In this document: positions 1-7,571 of the stretch, one piece after another
Position numbering within the stretch: the first letter of the stretch is position 1
Layout: each line of letters starts with the position of its first letter
Made by a program: the position numbers and the translations under genes
The notes under the pieces: model-generated
What the model saw: only the letters and a program-made list of their open reading frames with translations
Told to the model about the DNA's origin: nothing
The model's database searches: none
NCBI GenBank assembly: GCA_964587505.1
Contig: CAZPLD010000008.1
Span: forward strand, 1-20,596
Origin: 2-01-FULL-41-26 sp964587505
GTDB taxonomy: Bacteria > Patescibacteriota > Minisyncoccia > 2-02-FULL-40-12 > GWA2-44-9
Direction of reading: 5' to 3'
Length of the DNA stretch: 20,596 nt

Positions 1-17
1 TAGAGTATATTTAAGGA

Positions 18-1736
18 GTGATAAAAAGCTGGTTAAGAAAGGAAATCTCGGACAAATTCCCGGATATAGAATTCGATATTTTAACGCCTCCCGATGACAA
101 GATGGGGGATTATTCGATTAACCTCGCTTTTGTTCTGGCAAAGAAAGAAAAAATAAGTCCGATGGATGCCGGTAAGAACTTGGTCGGAGAATTTTCGGGC
201 GACAAGAATTTCGGCAAAAAGTTCAGCAAAATCCAGCTTGTTCCGCCGGGTTTCATTAATTTTTATTTAAGTGAAGAATATTTGCGGGACCAATTAGCGG
301 AAATTAGTAAAGACAATGAATATGGTTCAAGCAAAGAGGGTAAGGGTAAAAAAATTATTGTAGAGTATTCTTCTCCGAATATCGCCAAGCCGATGCATGT
401 CGGTCATCTACGCTCGACAATCATTGGTGACGCATTGGCTAATGTGTATGAAAATCTTGGCTATGAAGTAATCCGCTGGAATTATATCGGTGATTGGGGA
501 ACAGCGATTGGGAAATTGATTGTATCCTATAATGATTTAGTAACTCGTCTCGGAAAGGAGGAAGCTTGGGAACAATTTTTTGGGAGTGATACTACATTGG
601 GTATGGTGGGCAATTATGTTAAGTATCACGAAGTTTATCAAGACGATGACAAAGCGCGTGAAGAATTTAAAAAATTAGAAAATGGTGACACTGAAAATGT
701 TGAGCTATGGAAAAAAATAAGAAAAATATCTCTTCAAGAATTAGGCATGTCAGTTTATCCAAGTATTGGAGTTGATTCAAAAAAGATGAAATTTAAAGGA
801 GAAAGTGATTATGAATCTGTATTGACACCAATAGTTGATGATTTAACAAAAAAAGGAATTACCAAAGAAAGTGAAGGCGCGCTAATTATTGAATTAGAAA
901 ATTTGCCACCAGCCCTTTTGCGTAAATCTGACGGAGCAACTCTTTATATTACTCGGGATATTGCCAGCCTTGAAGATCGTATAAAAAGTTATAACCCAGA
1001 AAAAATTCTTTATGTTGTAGCAAATCAACAGACATTACACTTCGAGCAATTGTTTGCGGTTGCTCATAAATTAAAGCTTGATACTGCGGAGTTGGTTCAT
1101 GTGAAATTTGGCATGGTGCTTGGAGAGGATGGCAAAAAACTTGCGACCCGCGAAGGAAAAGTGGTACCACTCCTGGATGTAATAAAAGAAATTCAAGTAA
1201 AAGCATATGGGCTGGTTAAGCACGTAAAATTTGCAAATAAAGAATTGAGCAATGATGAAGCGAATAATATTGCTAGAACTGTGGGTATTGCTGCTTTGAA
1301 ATATAACGATTTGCGTCAACACCCCTACTCCGACATTACTTTTGATTGGGATGCCATGTTAGATCTTCGGGGCAACAGTGGGCCATATATCCAGTACACC
1401 TATGCGCGCTTGGTTAATATTTTAAATAAAACAGAGAAGGGTGGTGGAGGTGACCTTACCACTCTTACTGAACCTACGACTATGGTGCTAATGCGTAAGC
1501 TTTTAGACTTCCCAGACATTATTGTTGAATGCACAAAATTTTATACACTTAATGCCCTATCTTTATATCTTTATGAATTGGCGCATTCAGCGAACCAGTT
1601 TTATGAGCAGGTTCATGTTCTTAACGACGAAAACATTTCTCGGCACGATGCGCGACTAGTTTTAATTCAGACTGTTGCAGCAGTTCTTAAAAGAGGCCTA
1701 AACCTGCTTGGTATAGAGGTGCTGGAAAGAATCTAG
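18..1736 (+). CDS. argS: Arginyl-tRNA synthetase
   Basis: Class I aminoacyl-tRNA synthetase that charges tRNA-Arg with arginine in the cytoplasm. The N-terminal additional domain (about residues 1-95) carries the conserved GDYSINLAF stretch. The catalytic Rossmann domain begins with YSSPNIAKPMHVGH, whose HIGH-type signature is HVGH at 127-130. The second signature is the degenerate KKLATREG at about 373-380, as is usual for ArgRS. The C-terminal DALR anticodon-binding domain starts near GPYIQYTYAR and the protein ends LGIEVLERI. The length of 572 residues is normal. GTG at 18 is the only plausible start: an in-frame TAA lies at 12-14 and the next Met (residue 29) would remove part of the N-terminal domain. 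AAGGAG at 13-18 overlaps this GTG and is too close to act as a standard ribosome-binding site. The family call is very secure; the exact start is less so. Confidence 0.96.
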   Translation: MIKSWLRKEISDKFPDIEFDILTPPDDKMGDYSINLAFVLAKKEKISPMDAGKNLVGEFSGDKNFGKKFSKIQLVPPGFINFYLSEEYLRDQLAEISKDNEYGSSKEGKGKKIIVEYSSPNIAKPMHVGHLRSTIIGDALANVYENLGYEVIRWNYIGDWGTAIGKLIVSYNDLVTRLGKEEAWEQFFGSDTTLGMVGNYVKYHEVYQDDDKAREEFKKLENGDTENVELWKKIRKISLQELGMSVYPSIGVDSKKMKFKGESDYESVLTPIVDDLTKKGITKESEGALIIELENLPPALLRKSDGATLYITRDIASLEDRIKSYNPEKILYVVANQQTLHFEQLFAVAHKLKLDTAELVHVKFGMVLGEDGKKLATREGKVVPLLDVIKEIQVKAYGLVKHVKFANKELSNDEANNIARTVGIAALKYNDLRQHPYSDITFDWDAMLDLRGNSGPYIQYTYARLVNILNKTEKGGGGDLTTLTEPTTMVLMRKLLDFPDIIVECTKFYTLNALSLYLYELAHSANQFYEQVHVLNDENISRHDARLVLIQTVAAVLKRGLNLLGIEVLERI

Positions 1737-2152
1737 TTTTTGATATTGGTCTTTCGGCTCCCGAGAGAATGTAGAACAAAAGAAAATAATCCTGCTCCGA
1801 TAACGTCCATCAATAGGTCATTTATTGTGTCGTTCAAGTCCCCCATAAAATAGGCCTTAACGGAAAACACGTTATAGATTATGGGGCTAAGAATTACATT
1901 GGCGATATATTCGGCGAATTCCCAAGTGACTCCTATAAACGAAACCACACCCAAGATAATGAGGGTGTTTTTAAGTTTTGAGTTATCGAGAAGGTGAGTT
2001 TTCAGGTACGCCGAAAAAAACATAGCTACAAAAAATCCTCCCGAAAAATGTAAAATCTGGTCAGACCAGGAATAGTCAAGATACCACCCGTAATAAAGGC
2101 TCAAAATATTGACGAAAAATATCGCAACCAGGAATAAAAAAGATTTTTTCAT
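1733..2152 (-). CDS. Small polytopic membrane protein, YjdF/DUF2238-like pattern
   Basis: Predicted inner-membrane protein of 139 residues with about four hydrophobic segments. Acidic and aromatic positions are conserved-looking: D31 and H35 (SDQILHFSGG), WEFAE at 77-81, and GDLNDTINDLLMD around 104-116. This resembles the YjdF/DUF2238 family pattern (histidine, WE, then D..DT..D), whose biochemical role is unknown to me. The ATG at 2152 (MKKSFLFL) is preferred over the upstream ATG at 2191. The latter would place the start codon inside a well-formed minus-strand promoter and add a polar N-terminal tail before the first membrane segment. The stop codon shares the palindrome CTAG with the argS stop, so the two genes converge with a 3-nt overlap. 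No terminator separates them. Confidence 0.7.
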   Translation of the reverse strand: MKKSFLFLVAIFFVNILSLYYGWYLDYSWSDQILHFSGGFFVAMFFSAYLKTHLLDNSKLKNTLIILGVVSFIGVTWEFAEYIANVILSPIIYNVFSVKAYFMGDLNDTINDLLMDVIGAGLFSFVLHSLGSRKTNIKN

Positions 2153-2174
2153 GCTCGGAGGGGAACTCTGTTTG

Positions 2175-2203
2175 TTGACTAAAATTAACATCTAAAGTAA
2201 AAT
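2175..2203 (+). promoter_or_regulatory. Sigma70-type promoter for the 2234 gene
   Basis: TTGACT (2175-2180) and TAAAAT (2198-2203) are separated by exactly 17 nt. A transcript starting near 2210 would have a short leader with AAAGGAG at 2223-2229, 4 nt before the ATG at 2234. It overlaps an opposing promoter. Confidence 0.65.
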
Positions 2204-2210
2204 ATTTCAA
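2182..2210 (-). promoter_or_regulatory. Sigma70-type promoter for the minus-strand membrane protein
   Basis: On the minus strand, TTGAAA (2210-2205) and TAATTT (2187-2182) are 17 nt apart, and a TG at 2190-2189 makes an extended -10. Transcription would start near 2175, leaving about 23 nt before the ATG at 2152. It occupies almost the same bases as the plus-strand promoter. Confidence 0.5.
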
Positions 2211-2233
2211 TAAGTTTTCAGTAAAGGAGATGA

Positions 2234-2695
2234 ATGACTGCACCGGTTCACTATGCCATCGGCGCTGCGAGCGCATTGCTTGTTCAGAACTATCTTCCTG
2301 TCGGATCCGGTGATAAGACAAGAATAGCTTGGGCTTTGGGGATTGCCATTGTATCGCATGTTGCTGTCGATGCCATTCCTCACGACGAGCATTTTCTTAA
2401 GGGGAACTACCTTGCGATTGAACTTGTTATTGAGTCGGTAGTGATGCTCGCTGTTCTTATCGGTGCTTCCCGGTCTCCGCTGGTGGCAAAAGTGATTTTA
2501 GCGGGAATGGCGGGAGCAGCCATACCGGACGGACTTAGCATGCTAAGTCATTGTGTTAGTTGGCCGGCTCTTTCGTGGGTCGACCATAAGTTACATTTGT
2601 TACATGGCAAGCTGAATTTATTCTATGCTAACTTCTTCCTGCAGTCGGTGATAACCGTCTTATGCAGTATTTATGTCCGTATCAAATCCGCCTAA
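2234..2695 (+). CDS. Small membrane protein with His/Asp metal-binding pattern
   Basis: A 153-residue hydrophobic protein. Visible motifs are SHVAVDAIPHDEH (H42, D46, H50, H53), AAIPDG (D99) and HKLHLLH (H118, H121, H124). Histidine/aspartate clusters between membrane segments resemble the YdjM/DUF457 family, annotated as membrane-bound metal-dependent hydrolases. That resemblance is from pattern only and the activity is unknown. The start is clear: AAAGGAG lies 4 nt upstream and a consensus promoter lies further up. The gene is monocistronic: an intrinsic terminator begins before the stop codon, and the TAA lies in the hairpin loop. An 18-bp perfect palindrome occurs inside the gene at 2532-2549. 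Confidence 0.75.
   Translation: MTAPVHYAIGAASALLVQNYLPVGSGDKTRIAWALGIAIVSHVAVDAIPHDEHFLKGNYLAIELVIESVVMLAVLIGASRSPLVAKVILAGMAGAAIPDGLSMLSHCVSWPALSWVDHKLHLLHGKLNLFYANFFLQSVITVLCSIYVRIKSA
2532..2549. repeat. 18-bp perfect palindrome inside a coding region
   Basis: GACTTAGCATGCTAAGTC equals its own reverse complement over all 18 bases, within codons for DGLSMLSH of the 2234 gene. It could be an operator-like site or chance. Confidence 0.5.
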
Positions 2696-2709
2696 CCAGC
2701 GGATTTTTT
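2684..2709 (+). terminator. Intrinsic terminator containing the stop codon of the 2234 gene
   Basis: An 8-bp stem, AAATCCGC (2684-2691) and GCGGATTT (2699-2706), has a 7-nt loop. The run of T extends to 2709. The TAA stop (2693-2695) lies in the loop, so the last codons form the hairpin. Confidence 0.8.
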
Positions 2710-2711
2710 CA

Positions 2712-2740
2712 TTGAATTTTTCAGTAAATTACTGTAATAT
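2712..2740 (+). promoter_or_regulatory. Candidate promoter for a leaderless ileS transcript
   Basis: TTGAAT (2712-2717) and TAATAT (2735-2740) are spaced by 17 nt, directly after the preceding terminator. The ATG of ileS lies 8 nt after the -10 box, where transcription would be expected to begin. No Shine-Dalgarno sequence lies between. Confidence 0.55.
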
Positions 2741-2747
2741 TAATATA

Positions 2748-5700
2748 ATGTCTGACTTTAATTTTAGCGATAAAGAAAAGAGAATATTGGACTTCTGGAG
2801 AGATAATAAGATTTTCGAAAAATCTCTGGAAATGCGGCAATCCGCCGGCCGGCGGAGCTTTGTTTTTTTTGAAGGCCCGCCGACAGCTAACGGAATGCCT
2901 CATATAGGACATTTTTTGACCAGAATATATAAAGATGTTTACGGACGCTATAAGACAATGTGCGGATATTTTGTTTTGCGTAAAGCCGGCTGGGATACCC
3001 ACGGTTTGCCAGTAGAAATAGAGGTTGAAAAAGAGCTGGGTTTTAAAAATAAAAAAGACATCGAAACATACGGAATAGATAAATTCAACAAAAAAGCCAA
3101 AGAAAGCGTCTGGAAATATAAGAACGACTGGGAACAAATGACCAAAAAAATGGGTTTCTGGCTCGACATGAGCGACCCGTATATTACTTATAAAAATCAA
3201 TACATTGAATCCCTCTGGGCGATAATCAAAAAAATTTGGGACAGGAAATTATTGTATTTGGCTCACCGAGTTGTTCCTTTTTGCACAAGATGTGGAACTC
3301 CATTATCCTCTCACGAAGTTGCGCAGGGCTATCAAAAAATTAAAGAACGCTCGGTTTACATAAAATTCAAGTTAAAGCCGAATAGTAAATTTCCGGAAAA
3401 TACATTCATATTGGCGTGGACAACTACACCGTGGACATTGCCAGGCAATGTCGCTTTAGCTGTCGGGAGAAATATTGACTATGTTTGTATTGAGGTAGAG
3501 GATTTTAAAACCAGAAAATCAGAAAAATTTATTTTTGCCAAAGAATTATCTTCTAAAATCTCTGGAATTTTAGGTTTCGGGTATGATGACCTTTTTCTGA
3601 CAAAAAAAGCAGATTTTATTAATTCTGTTGGTAATAAGTTGGCTTTGATAAACGAATTTAAGGGGGAGACTTTAGTCGGCTTAGAATACGAACCCTTGTT
3701 TAATATTGAAAAACTTAAATCAAATAAGTCATACAAAATCTATGATGCCGACTTTGTTTCCACCCAAGAAGGAACAGGCGTAGTTCACACTGCGGTGATG
3801 TATGGAGAGGACGATTATAACTTGGGAACTAAAATTGGTCTGCCGAAATTTCATACTGTGGATGAACAAGGTAAGTTTATTCATGTCGGACAGGGTTTGG
3901 ACGGCTTATATGTGAAAGATAAAGCCACAGACGAAAAAATAATTGAGATTCTTGAGCAAAACGGGAACCTGCTAAAAACCGAAGACTATGAGCACGATTA
4001 TCCTTTCTGCTGGAGATGCGATACGCCGCTTCTGTATTACGCCAAAGATTCCTGGTTTATCAAAATGTCGGCGGTTAACAAAGAACTTCTCAAGAATAAT
4101 CAGAAGATAAATTGGTTTCCCGAGCACATTAAAGAAGGAAGATTCGGCCAGTGGCTGAAAGAGGGGAAGGATTGGGCATTCTCACGGGAAAGATATTGGG
4201 GAACGCCTTTGCCGATATGGAAATGCGGCGACTGCGGCGAGTTTACAACTGTCGGCTCGCTAGATGAATTGGAGAAGAACAGATACAAACCCAAAAATGA
4301 ATTCTATACTCTTCGCCATGGACATAGCGAGAAAAACGGGGTAACAAATGAACGCGAAGAAATAATAAGTTCAACGCCGGAGGGCGACAAATATCATCTT
4401 ACCAAAGACGGGAAAGAACAAGCCCGCAAAGCGGCAAAACGGCTAAAAAAGTTAGGAAGCGTAGGTGTGATATTGTCCTCGCCTTTTATTAGAACCAGAG
4501 AAACTGCTCAAATTGTCGCTGAAGAATTGGGTCTTGAAGTTAAGATAGAGCCGGAGTTGCACGAATTTAGCCACGGTTCTTTGTGTGAAGGCAAAACCCA
4601 CCATTTGTGTGTTTTATCAAATCATACTCAGAATTGGGATACCAAAACGTCAGATGGGGAGAGCTGGAAGGATGTCCGAAAAAGAATGGCTGGATTTATA
4701 AAGAAGGTAGACGACAAGTACGATAACAAAAAAATACTTATCGTGAGCCATGGCGACCCATTGTGGCTTTTAGAGACTCATACTCTTGGCCTGAGTCCTG
4801 AAGAAACTGTTTCCTCAAGGGATGACATTTACATGCCGCAAGGCGAATTTAGAAAAATAGATCTTAAAAACTGGCCGTATGACGATGATGGAGAATTGGA
4901 TATGCACCGGCCTTATATCGATGCCATAACCTTGAAATGCAATAAATGCGGTTCGGAAATGAAAAAAATCCCTGATTTGATAGATGTCTGGTTTGACTCC
5001 GGCGCGATGCCTTATGCCCAATGGCATTGGCCCTTCGACACAGCTCAGGGCAAGCCTTTTGAGAAAACATTTAAGGAACAATTTCCCGCCGACTTTATCG
5101 TTGAAGCAATAGACCAAACAAGAGGCTGGTTCTTCACTCTTCTTGCTATATCGACTTTGCTTGAAAAGGGCGTGCCGTATAAGAATGTAATGGTACTTGG
5201 CCACACGCTTGATGAAAAAGGCGCCAAGATGTCCAAATCAAAAGGCAATTATGTGCCGGTGATGGAATTCACGGATAAATACGGTGTTGACGTGTTGAGG
5301 TGGTATTTTTTGTCATCGATGACGATAGGCGAAAGCAAAAGCGTAATCCCAAGAGAAATAGAAGATAAACAGAAAGGATTTTTCGGCACGCTCGGCAATT
5401 GCATAAAATTTTATGAGTTATACGGAAAGGGGGAATCCGGTTCTTTCCATGATATTAAGGGCAAAAACCTGAATTTGCTAGATAAGTGGATATTGTCAAA
5501 ATTAAACGGATTAATAGAAGAAGTATCAGACGGCTTGGATAAATATGACCCGACCTCGGCGGCCAAAGCGATAGAGAAATTTGTGGCGGAGGACTTATCC
5601 AACTGGTGGTTAAGGCGTTCAAGGAAAAGAAAAGAAGCTCTTGGGCTTTTAAGATTTTTGCTTTTGGAAATTGCCAAAATAATTGCTCCATATATTCCTT

Positions 5701-6314
5701 TCACGGCAGAAGATATTCATACACGCATGCACTCAAGTCAAAAAGCTGGGCATGAAAGCGTACACCTTCACGATTGGCCCAAAGTAAATAAAAAAATTAT
5801 AGACAAAGAATTGGAGAAACAAATGGAAGAAGTCAAAAATATTGTTACCCTCGGTCTGGCACAAAGAAAAGAAAAACAAATCAAAGTTCGCCAGCCGTTA
5901 AGAGCTGTGTATCTGGGACTTTCAAATGAATTTCCGAAAGATTTGGATATTTTGGTGAAAGAAGAACTCAACGTAAAAGACCTTGTTTACGATAGGAGCC
6001 AGAAAGAACTGGTTGTCTTGAATATGGAACTTGATGAGGTGCTTATTCACGAGGGTTATGCCAGAGAACTGATGCGGCAGATACAAGACATGAGAAAGGA
6101 AGCCAAGTATAAAGTTGATGACGAAGTGTTTGGGCAATGGCATTCGGATAATCCGGATTTGTCGGTGGCGATAAATAAGTGGAGCAACGAAATAAAGAAA
6201 GATGTTCTGCTCAAAAATTTTGAAAACTCTCCGCATGATGATAAGGCCTATGATGTTGAAAAAGAATTTGAACTAATAACCGGCAAAAAGATTTGGGTCG
6301 GAGTTAAAAAATAA
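2748..6314 (+). CDS. ileS: Isoleucyl-tRNA synthetase with an embedded histidine-phosphatase domain
   Basis: Class I synthetase that charges tRNA-Ile, 1188 residues. HIGH is at 52-55. The CP1 editing domain contains WTTTPWTLPGN (from 224) and GTGVVHT...GEDDY (D355/D356). SRERYWGTPLPIW is followed by a CGDCG ribbon, and HRPYID...CNKCG...VWFDSG follows the insert. KMSKS is at 827-831, then the anticodon-binding domain. The unusual part is about residues 518-690, where a branch 1 histidine phosphatase is inserted between the ribbon and HRPYID. It has RHG (R523, nucleophile H524), RTRET (R582), E606 and SHG (H668), so every expected catalytic residue is present. Two smaller in-frame repeat-like pieces occur at codons spanning 2841-2856 and 5031-5055. 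The start at 2748 fits the family N-terminus (MSDFNFSDKEKRILDFW); the in-frame upstream extension is poorly composed and runs into the terminator. It has no ribosome-binding site. Confidence 0.97.
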   Translation: MSDFNFSDKEKRILDFWRDNKIFEKSLEMRQSAGRRSFVFFEGPPTANGMPHIGHFLTRIYKDVYGRYKTMCGYFVLRKAGWDTHGLPVEIEVEKELGFKNKKDIETYGIDKFNKKAKESVWKYKNDWEQMTKKMGFWLDMSDPYITYKNQYIESLWAIIKKIWDRKLLYLAHRVVPFCTRCGTPLSSHEVAQGYQKIKERSVYIKFKLKPNSKFPENTFILAWTTTPWTLPGNVALAVGRNIDYVCIEVEDFKTRKSEKFIFAKELSSKISGILGFGYDDLFLTKKADFINSVGNKLALINEFKGETLVGLEYEPLFNIEKLKSNKSYKIYDADFVSTQEGTGVVHTAVMYGEDDYNLGTKIGLPKFHTVDEQGKFIHVGQGLDGLYVKDKATDEKIIEILEQNGNLLKTEDYEHDYPFCWRCDTPLLYYAKDSWFIKMSAVNKELLKNNQKINWFPEHIKEGRFGQWLKEGKDWAFSRERYWGTPLPIWKCGDCGEFTTVGSLDELEKNRYKPKNEFYTLRHGHSEKNGVTNEREEIISSTPEGDKYHLTKDGKEQARKAAKRLKKLGSVGVILSSPFIRTRETAQIVAEELGLEVKIEPELHEFSHGSLCEGKTHHLCVLSNHTQNWDTKTSDGESWKDVRKRMAGFIKKVDDKYDNKKILIVSHGDPLWLLETHTLGLSPEETVSSRDDIYMPQGEFRKIDLKNWPYDDDGELDMHRPYIDAITLKCNKCGSEMKKIPDLIDVWFDSGAMPYAQWHWPFDTAQGKPFEKTFKEQFPADFIVEAIDQTRGWFFTLLAISTLLEKGVPYKNVMVLGHTLDEKGAKMSKSKGNYVPVMEFTDKYGVDVLRWYFLSSMTIGESKSVIPREIEDKQKGFFGTLGNCIKFYELYGKGESGSFHDIKGKNLNLLDKWILSKLNGLIEEVSDGLDKYDPTSAAKAIEKFVAEDLSNWWLRRSRKRKEALGLLRFLLLEIAKIIAPYIPFTAEDIHTRMHSSQKAGHESVHLHDWPKVNKKIIDKELEKQMEEVKNIVTLGLAQRKEKQIKVRQPLRAVYLGLSNEFPKDLDILVKEELNVKDLVYDRSQKELVVLNMELDEVLIHEGYARELMRQIQDMRKEAKYKVDDEVFGQWHSDNPDLSVAINKWSNEIKKDVLLKNFENSPHDDKAYDVEKEFELITGKKIWVGVKK
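2841..2856. repeat. GC-rich 16-bp palindrome inside ileS
   Basis: TCCGCCGGCCGGCGGA is a perfect palindrome, all G/C except its ends, in an AT-rich gene. It encodes SAGRR just before the conserved FFEGPPTANG. Composition and position suggest an inserted repeat unit, but only one copy is visible here. Confidence 0.4.
4299..4815 (+). other. Histidine-phosphatase domain insert within ileS
   Basis: This segment (about residues 518-690 of the synthetase) reads as a complete phosphoglycerate-mutase-like domain: FYTLRHGHSE, LTKDGKEQARKAAKRL, SSPFIRTRETA, LHEFSHGSLCEGK and ILIVSHGDP, in canonical family order. Boundaries are approximate, set by where synthetase-like sequence stops (VGSLDELEKN) and resumes (GELDMHRPYID). 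The reading frame is continuous across it. Confidence 0.9.
5031..5055. repeat. Interspersed 25-bp repeat unit read in frame as FDTAQGKP
   Basis: The segment starting CCCTTCGACA and ending CAGGGCAAGC encodes PFDTAQGKP between AQWHW and the conserved FPADFIVEAIDQTRGWF. I recognise the FDxAQGKP / ACPELCRRA type of short dispersed repeat known from many bacterial genomes. Normal synthetases have a short spacer here. Only one copy is seen in the window. Confidence 0.5.
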
Positions 6315-6318
6315 TACC

Positions 6319-6978
6319 ATGAAACTATTACTTACATCAGGTGGAATAACAAATAAGTCAATTGCCAAAGCACTTTTTGATTTGATTGGGAAAAAACCGG
6401 AAGATACTATTCTAACTTTTATTCCCACGGCTTCAAACATAGAACAAGGAGATAAGGATTGGCTAATTAATGATCTCATTAATCTTAGAAATCAACATTT
6501 CAAATCAATAAATATTACAGACATATCGGCTGTTCCGGAAAATATCTGGAGGCCTCAAATGGAAGAAGCTGATGTTTTGTTTTTTGAAGGAGGGAATAGT
6601 TACCATCTGATGGAGTGGATAAATAAGTCTGGGCTCGTTAAAATCTTGCCCGAGTTGCTTAAAACAAGGGTCTATGTCGGATTGAGTGCCGGAAGTATGG
6701 TAACCGGCAAAGACCTGGCGTTGATACAGTCGCAGATTCTTTACGGAGAAGACTGGGAACGAAAAGAAGATTTGGCCGGGCTTAATTTTGTAGATTTTTA
6801 TTTTTTCCCGCACCTCAATTCTCCTTATTTTAACCTTCGAAAAGAAGACGTTATAAGAAAAGCCGTAAAAGACATTCACGGAAAAGTTTATGCCATGGAC
6901 GATAATTCTGCTTTGAAAATCGTGGATGGGAAAGTAGAAATAATAAGCGAGGGTAAATACCTAATTTTTAACGAATAG
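6319..6978 (+). CDS. Peptidase E-like serine dipeptidase (family S51)
   Basis: A 219-residue protein of the S51 family, which includes Asp-dipeptidase PepE and cyanophycinase-like enzymes with a class I glutamine-amidotransferase-like fold. It shows N-terminal LLLTSGG, FFEGGNSYHLMEW, the nucleophile elbow GLSAGS (S123) and FFPHLNSP (H165, probable catalytic His). There is no signal peptide, so it should be cytosolic and release aminoacyl residues from small peptides. The start lies 4 nt after the ileS stop, so the genes are probably co-transcribed. The nearest purine-rich motif, GGAG at 6300-6303, is about 15 nt upstream, far for a normal ribosome-binding site. Family assignment is good; the substrate is inferred. 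Confidence 0.88.
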   Translation: MKLLLTSGGITNKSIAKALFDLIGKKPEDTILTFIPTASNIEQGDKDWLINDLINLRNQHFKSINITDISAVPENIWRPQMEEADVLFFEGGNSYHLMEWINKSGLVKILPELLKTRVYVGLSAGSMVTGKDLALIQSQILYGEDWERKEDLAGLNFVDFYFFPHLNSPYFNLRKEDVIRKAVKDIHGKVYAMDDNSALKIVDGKVEIISEGKYLIFNE

Positions 6979-6986
6979 ATTTAATT

Positions 6987-7571
6987 ATGAAGCGAGTATT
7001 TATTATTCACGGTTGGGACGGGTATCCGGAGAAAAACTGGTTTCCTTGGCTTAAGCGAGAACTTGAAACAAGGGGGTTTGAGGTTCAGGTGCCCGCACTC
7101 CCCGATACTGCTAATCCAAGAATAGAAAAATGGGTGCCCGCAGTGGCTAAGGTAGTAGGCATTCCTGATGAGGAAACTTATTTTGTGGGGCATAGCATGG
7201 GGTGCCAGACAATTGTAAGGTACTTGGAAACATTGCCTGAGGAAGTTAAAGTGGGCGGAGTAGTGTTTGTTGCCGGATTTTTCAGGAAAATTACTAATCT
7301 GGAAGAAGAGCCAGATGTTCAAGAAACAGCAAGTCATTGGTTAAATACGCCGGTTGATTTAACCAAGGCGAAGAAGCATTTCAACAAAAGCGTTGCGATT
7401 TTTTCTGACAACGACGAATATGTTTCTTTAGATAATGTTGATGATTTCAGGGATAAGCTTGGTTCAAAAATAATAATAGAACACAACAAAGGACATCTTA
7501 ATGAAAGAGCTGGAGTGACAGAGTTGCCAGTTGTTTTGGAAGAATTATTAAAAATGGCGAAGTTAAATTAA
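6987..7571 (+). CDS. RBBP9/YdeN-family alpha/beta serine hydrolase
   Basis: A 194-residue single-domain hydrolase. Motifs follow the RBBP9/YdeN family: HGWDG near the N-terminus, nucleophile elbow GHSMG (S70), an acidic residue in SDNDEYV (probably D143) and HNKGHL (H170). The full triad is therefore visible and the length is typical. Members are small serine hydrolases of largely unknown natural substrate. It follows the peptidase E gene by 8 nt and probably belongs to the same transcript as ileS. No ribosome-binding site is visible before the ATG. Its TAA stop is part of the left arm of the intergenic folded element. Confidence 0.9.
   Translation: MKRVFIIHGWDGYPEKNWFPWLKRELETRGFEVQVPALPDTANPRIEKWVPAVAKVVGIPDEETYFVGHSMGCQTIVRYLETLPEEVKVGGVVFVAGFFRKITNLEEEPDVQETASHWLNTPVDLTKAKKHFNKSVAIFSDNDEYVSLDNVDDFRDKLGSKIIIEHNKGHLNERAGVTELPVVLEELLKMAKLN

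Noticed and set aside
2744..2749. Exact TATAAT at the ileS start
   Set aside because: It overlaps the ATG at 2748, so a transcript from it would begin inside the gene. TAATAT at 2735-2740 with a 17-nt spaced -35 fits better.
2721..3200. 159-codon minus-strand frame opposite the start of ileS
   Set aside because: It is antisense to the conserved HIGH region of ileS and includes the ileS promoter; the composition is shadow-like.
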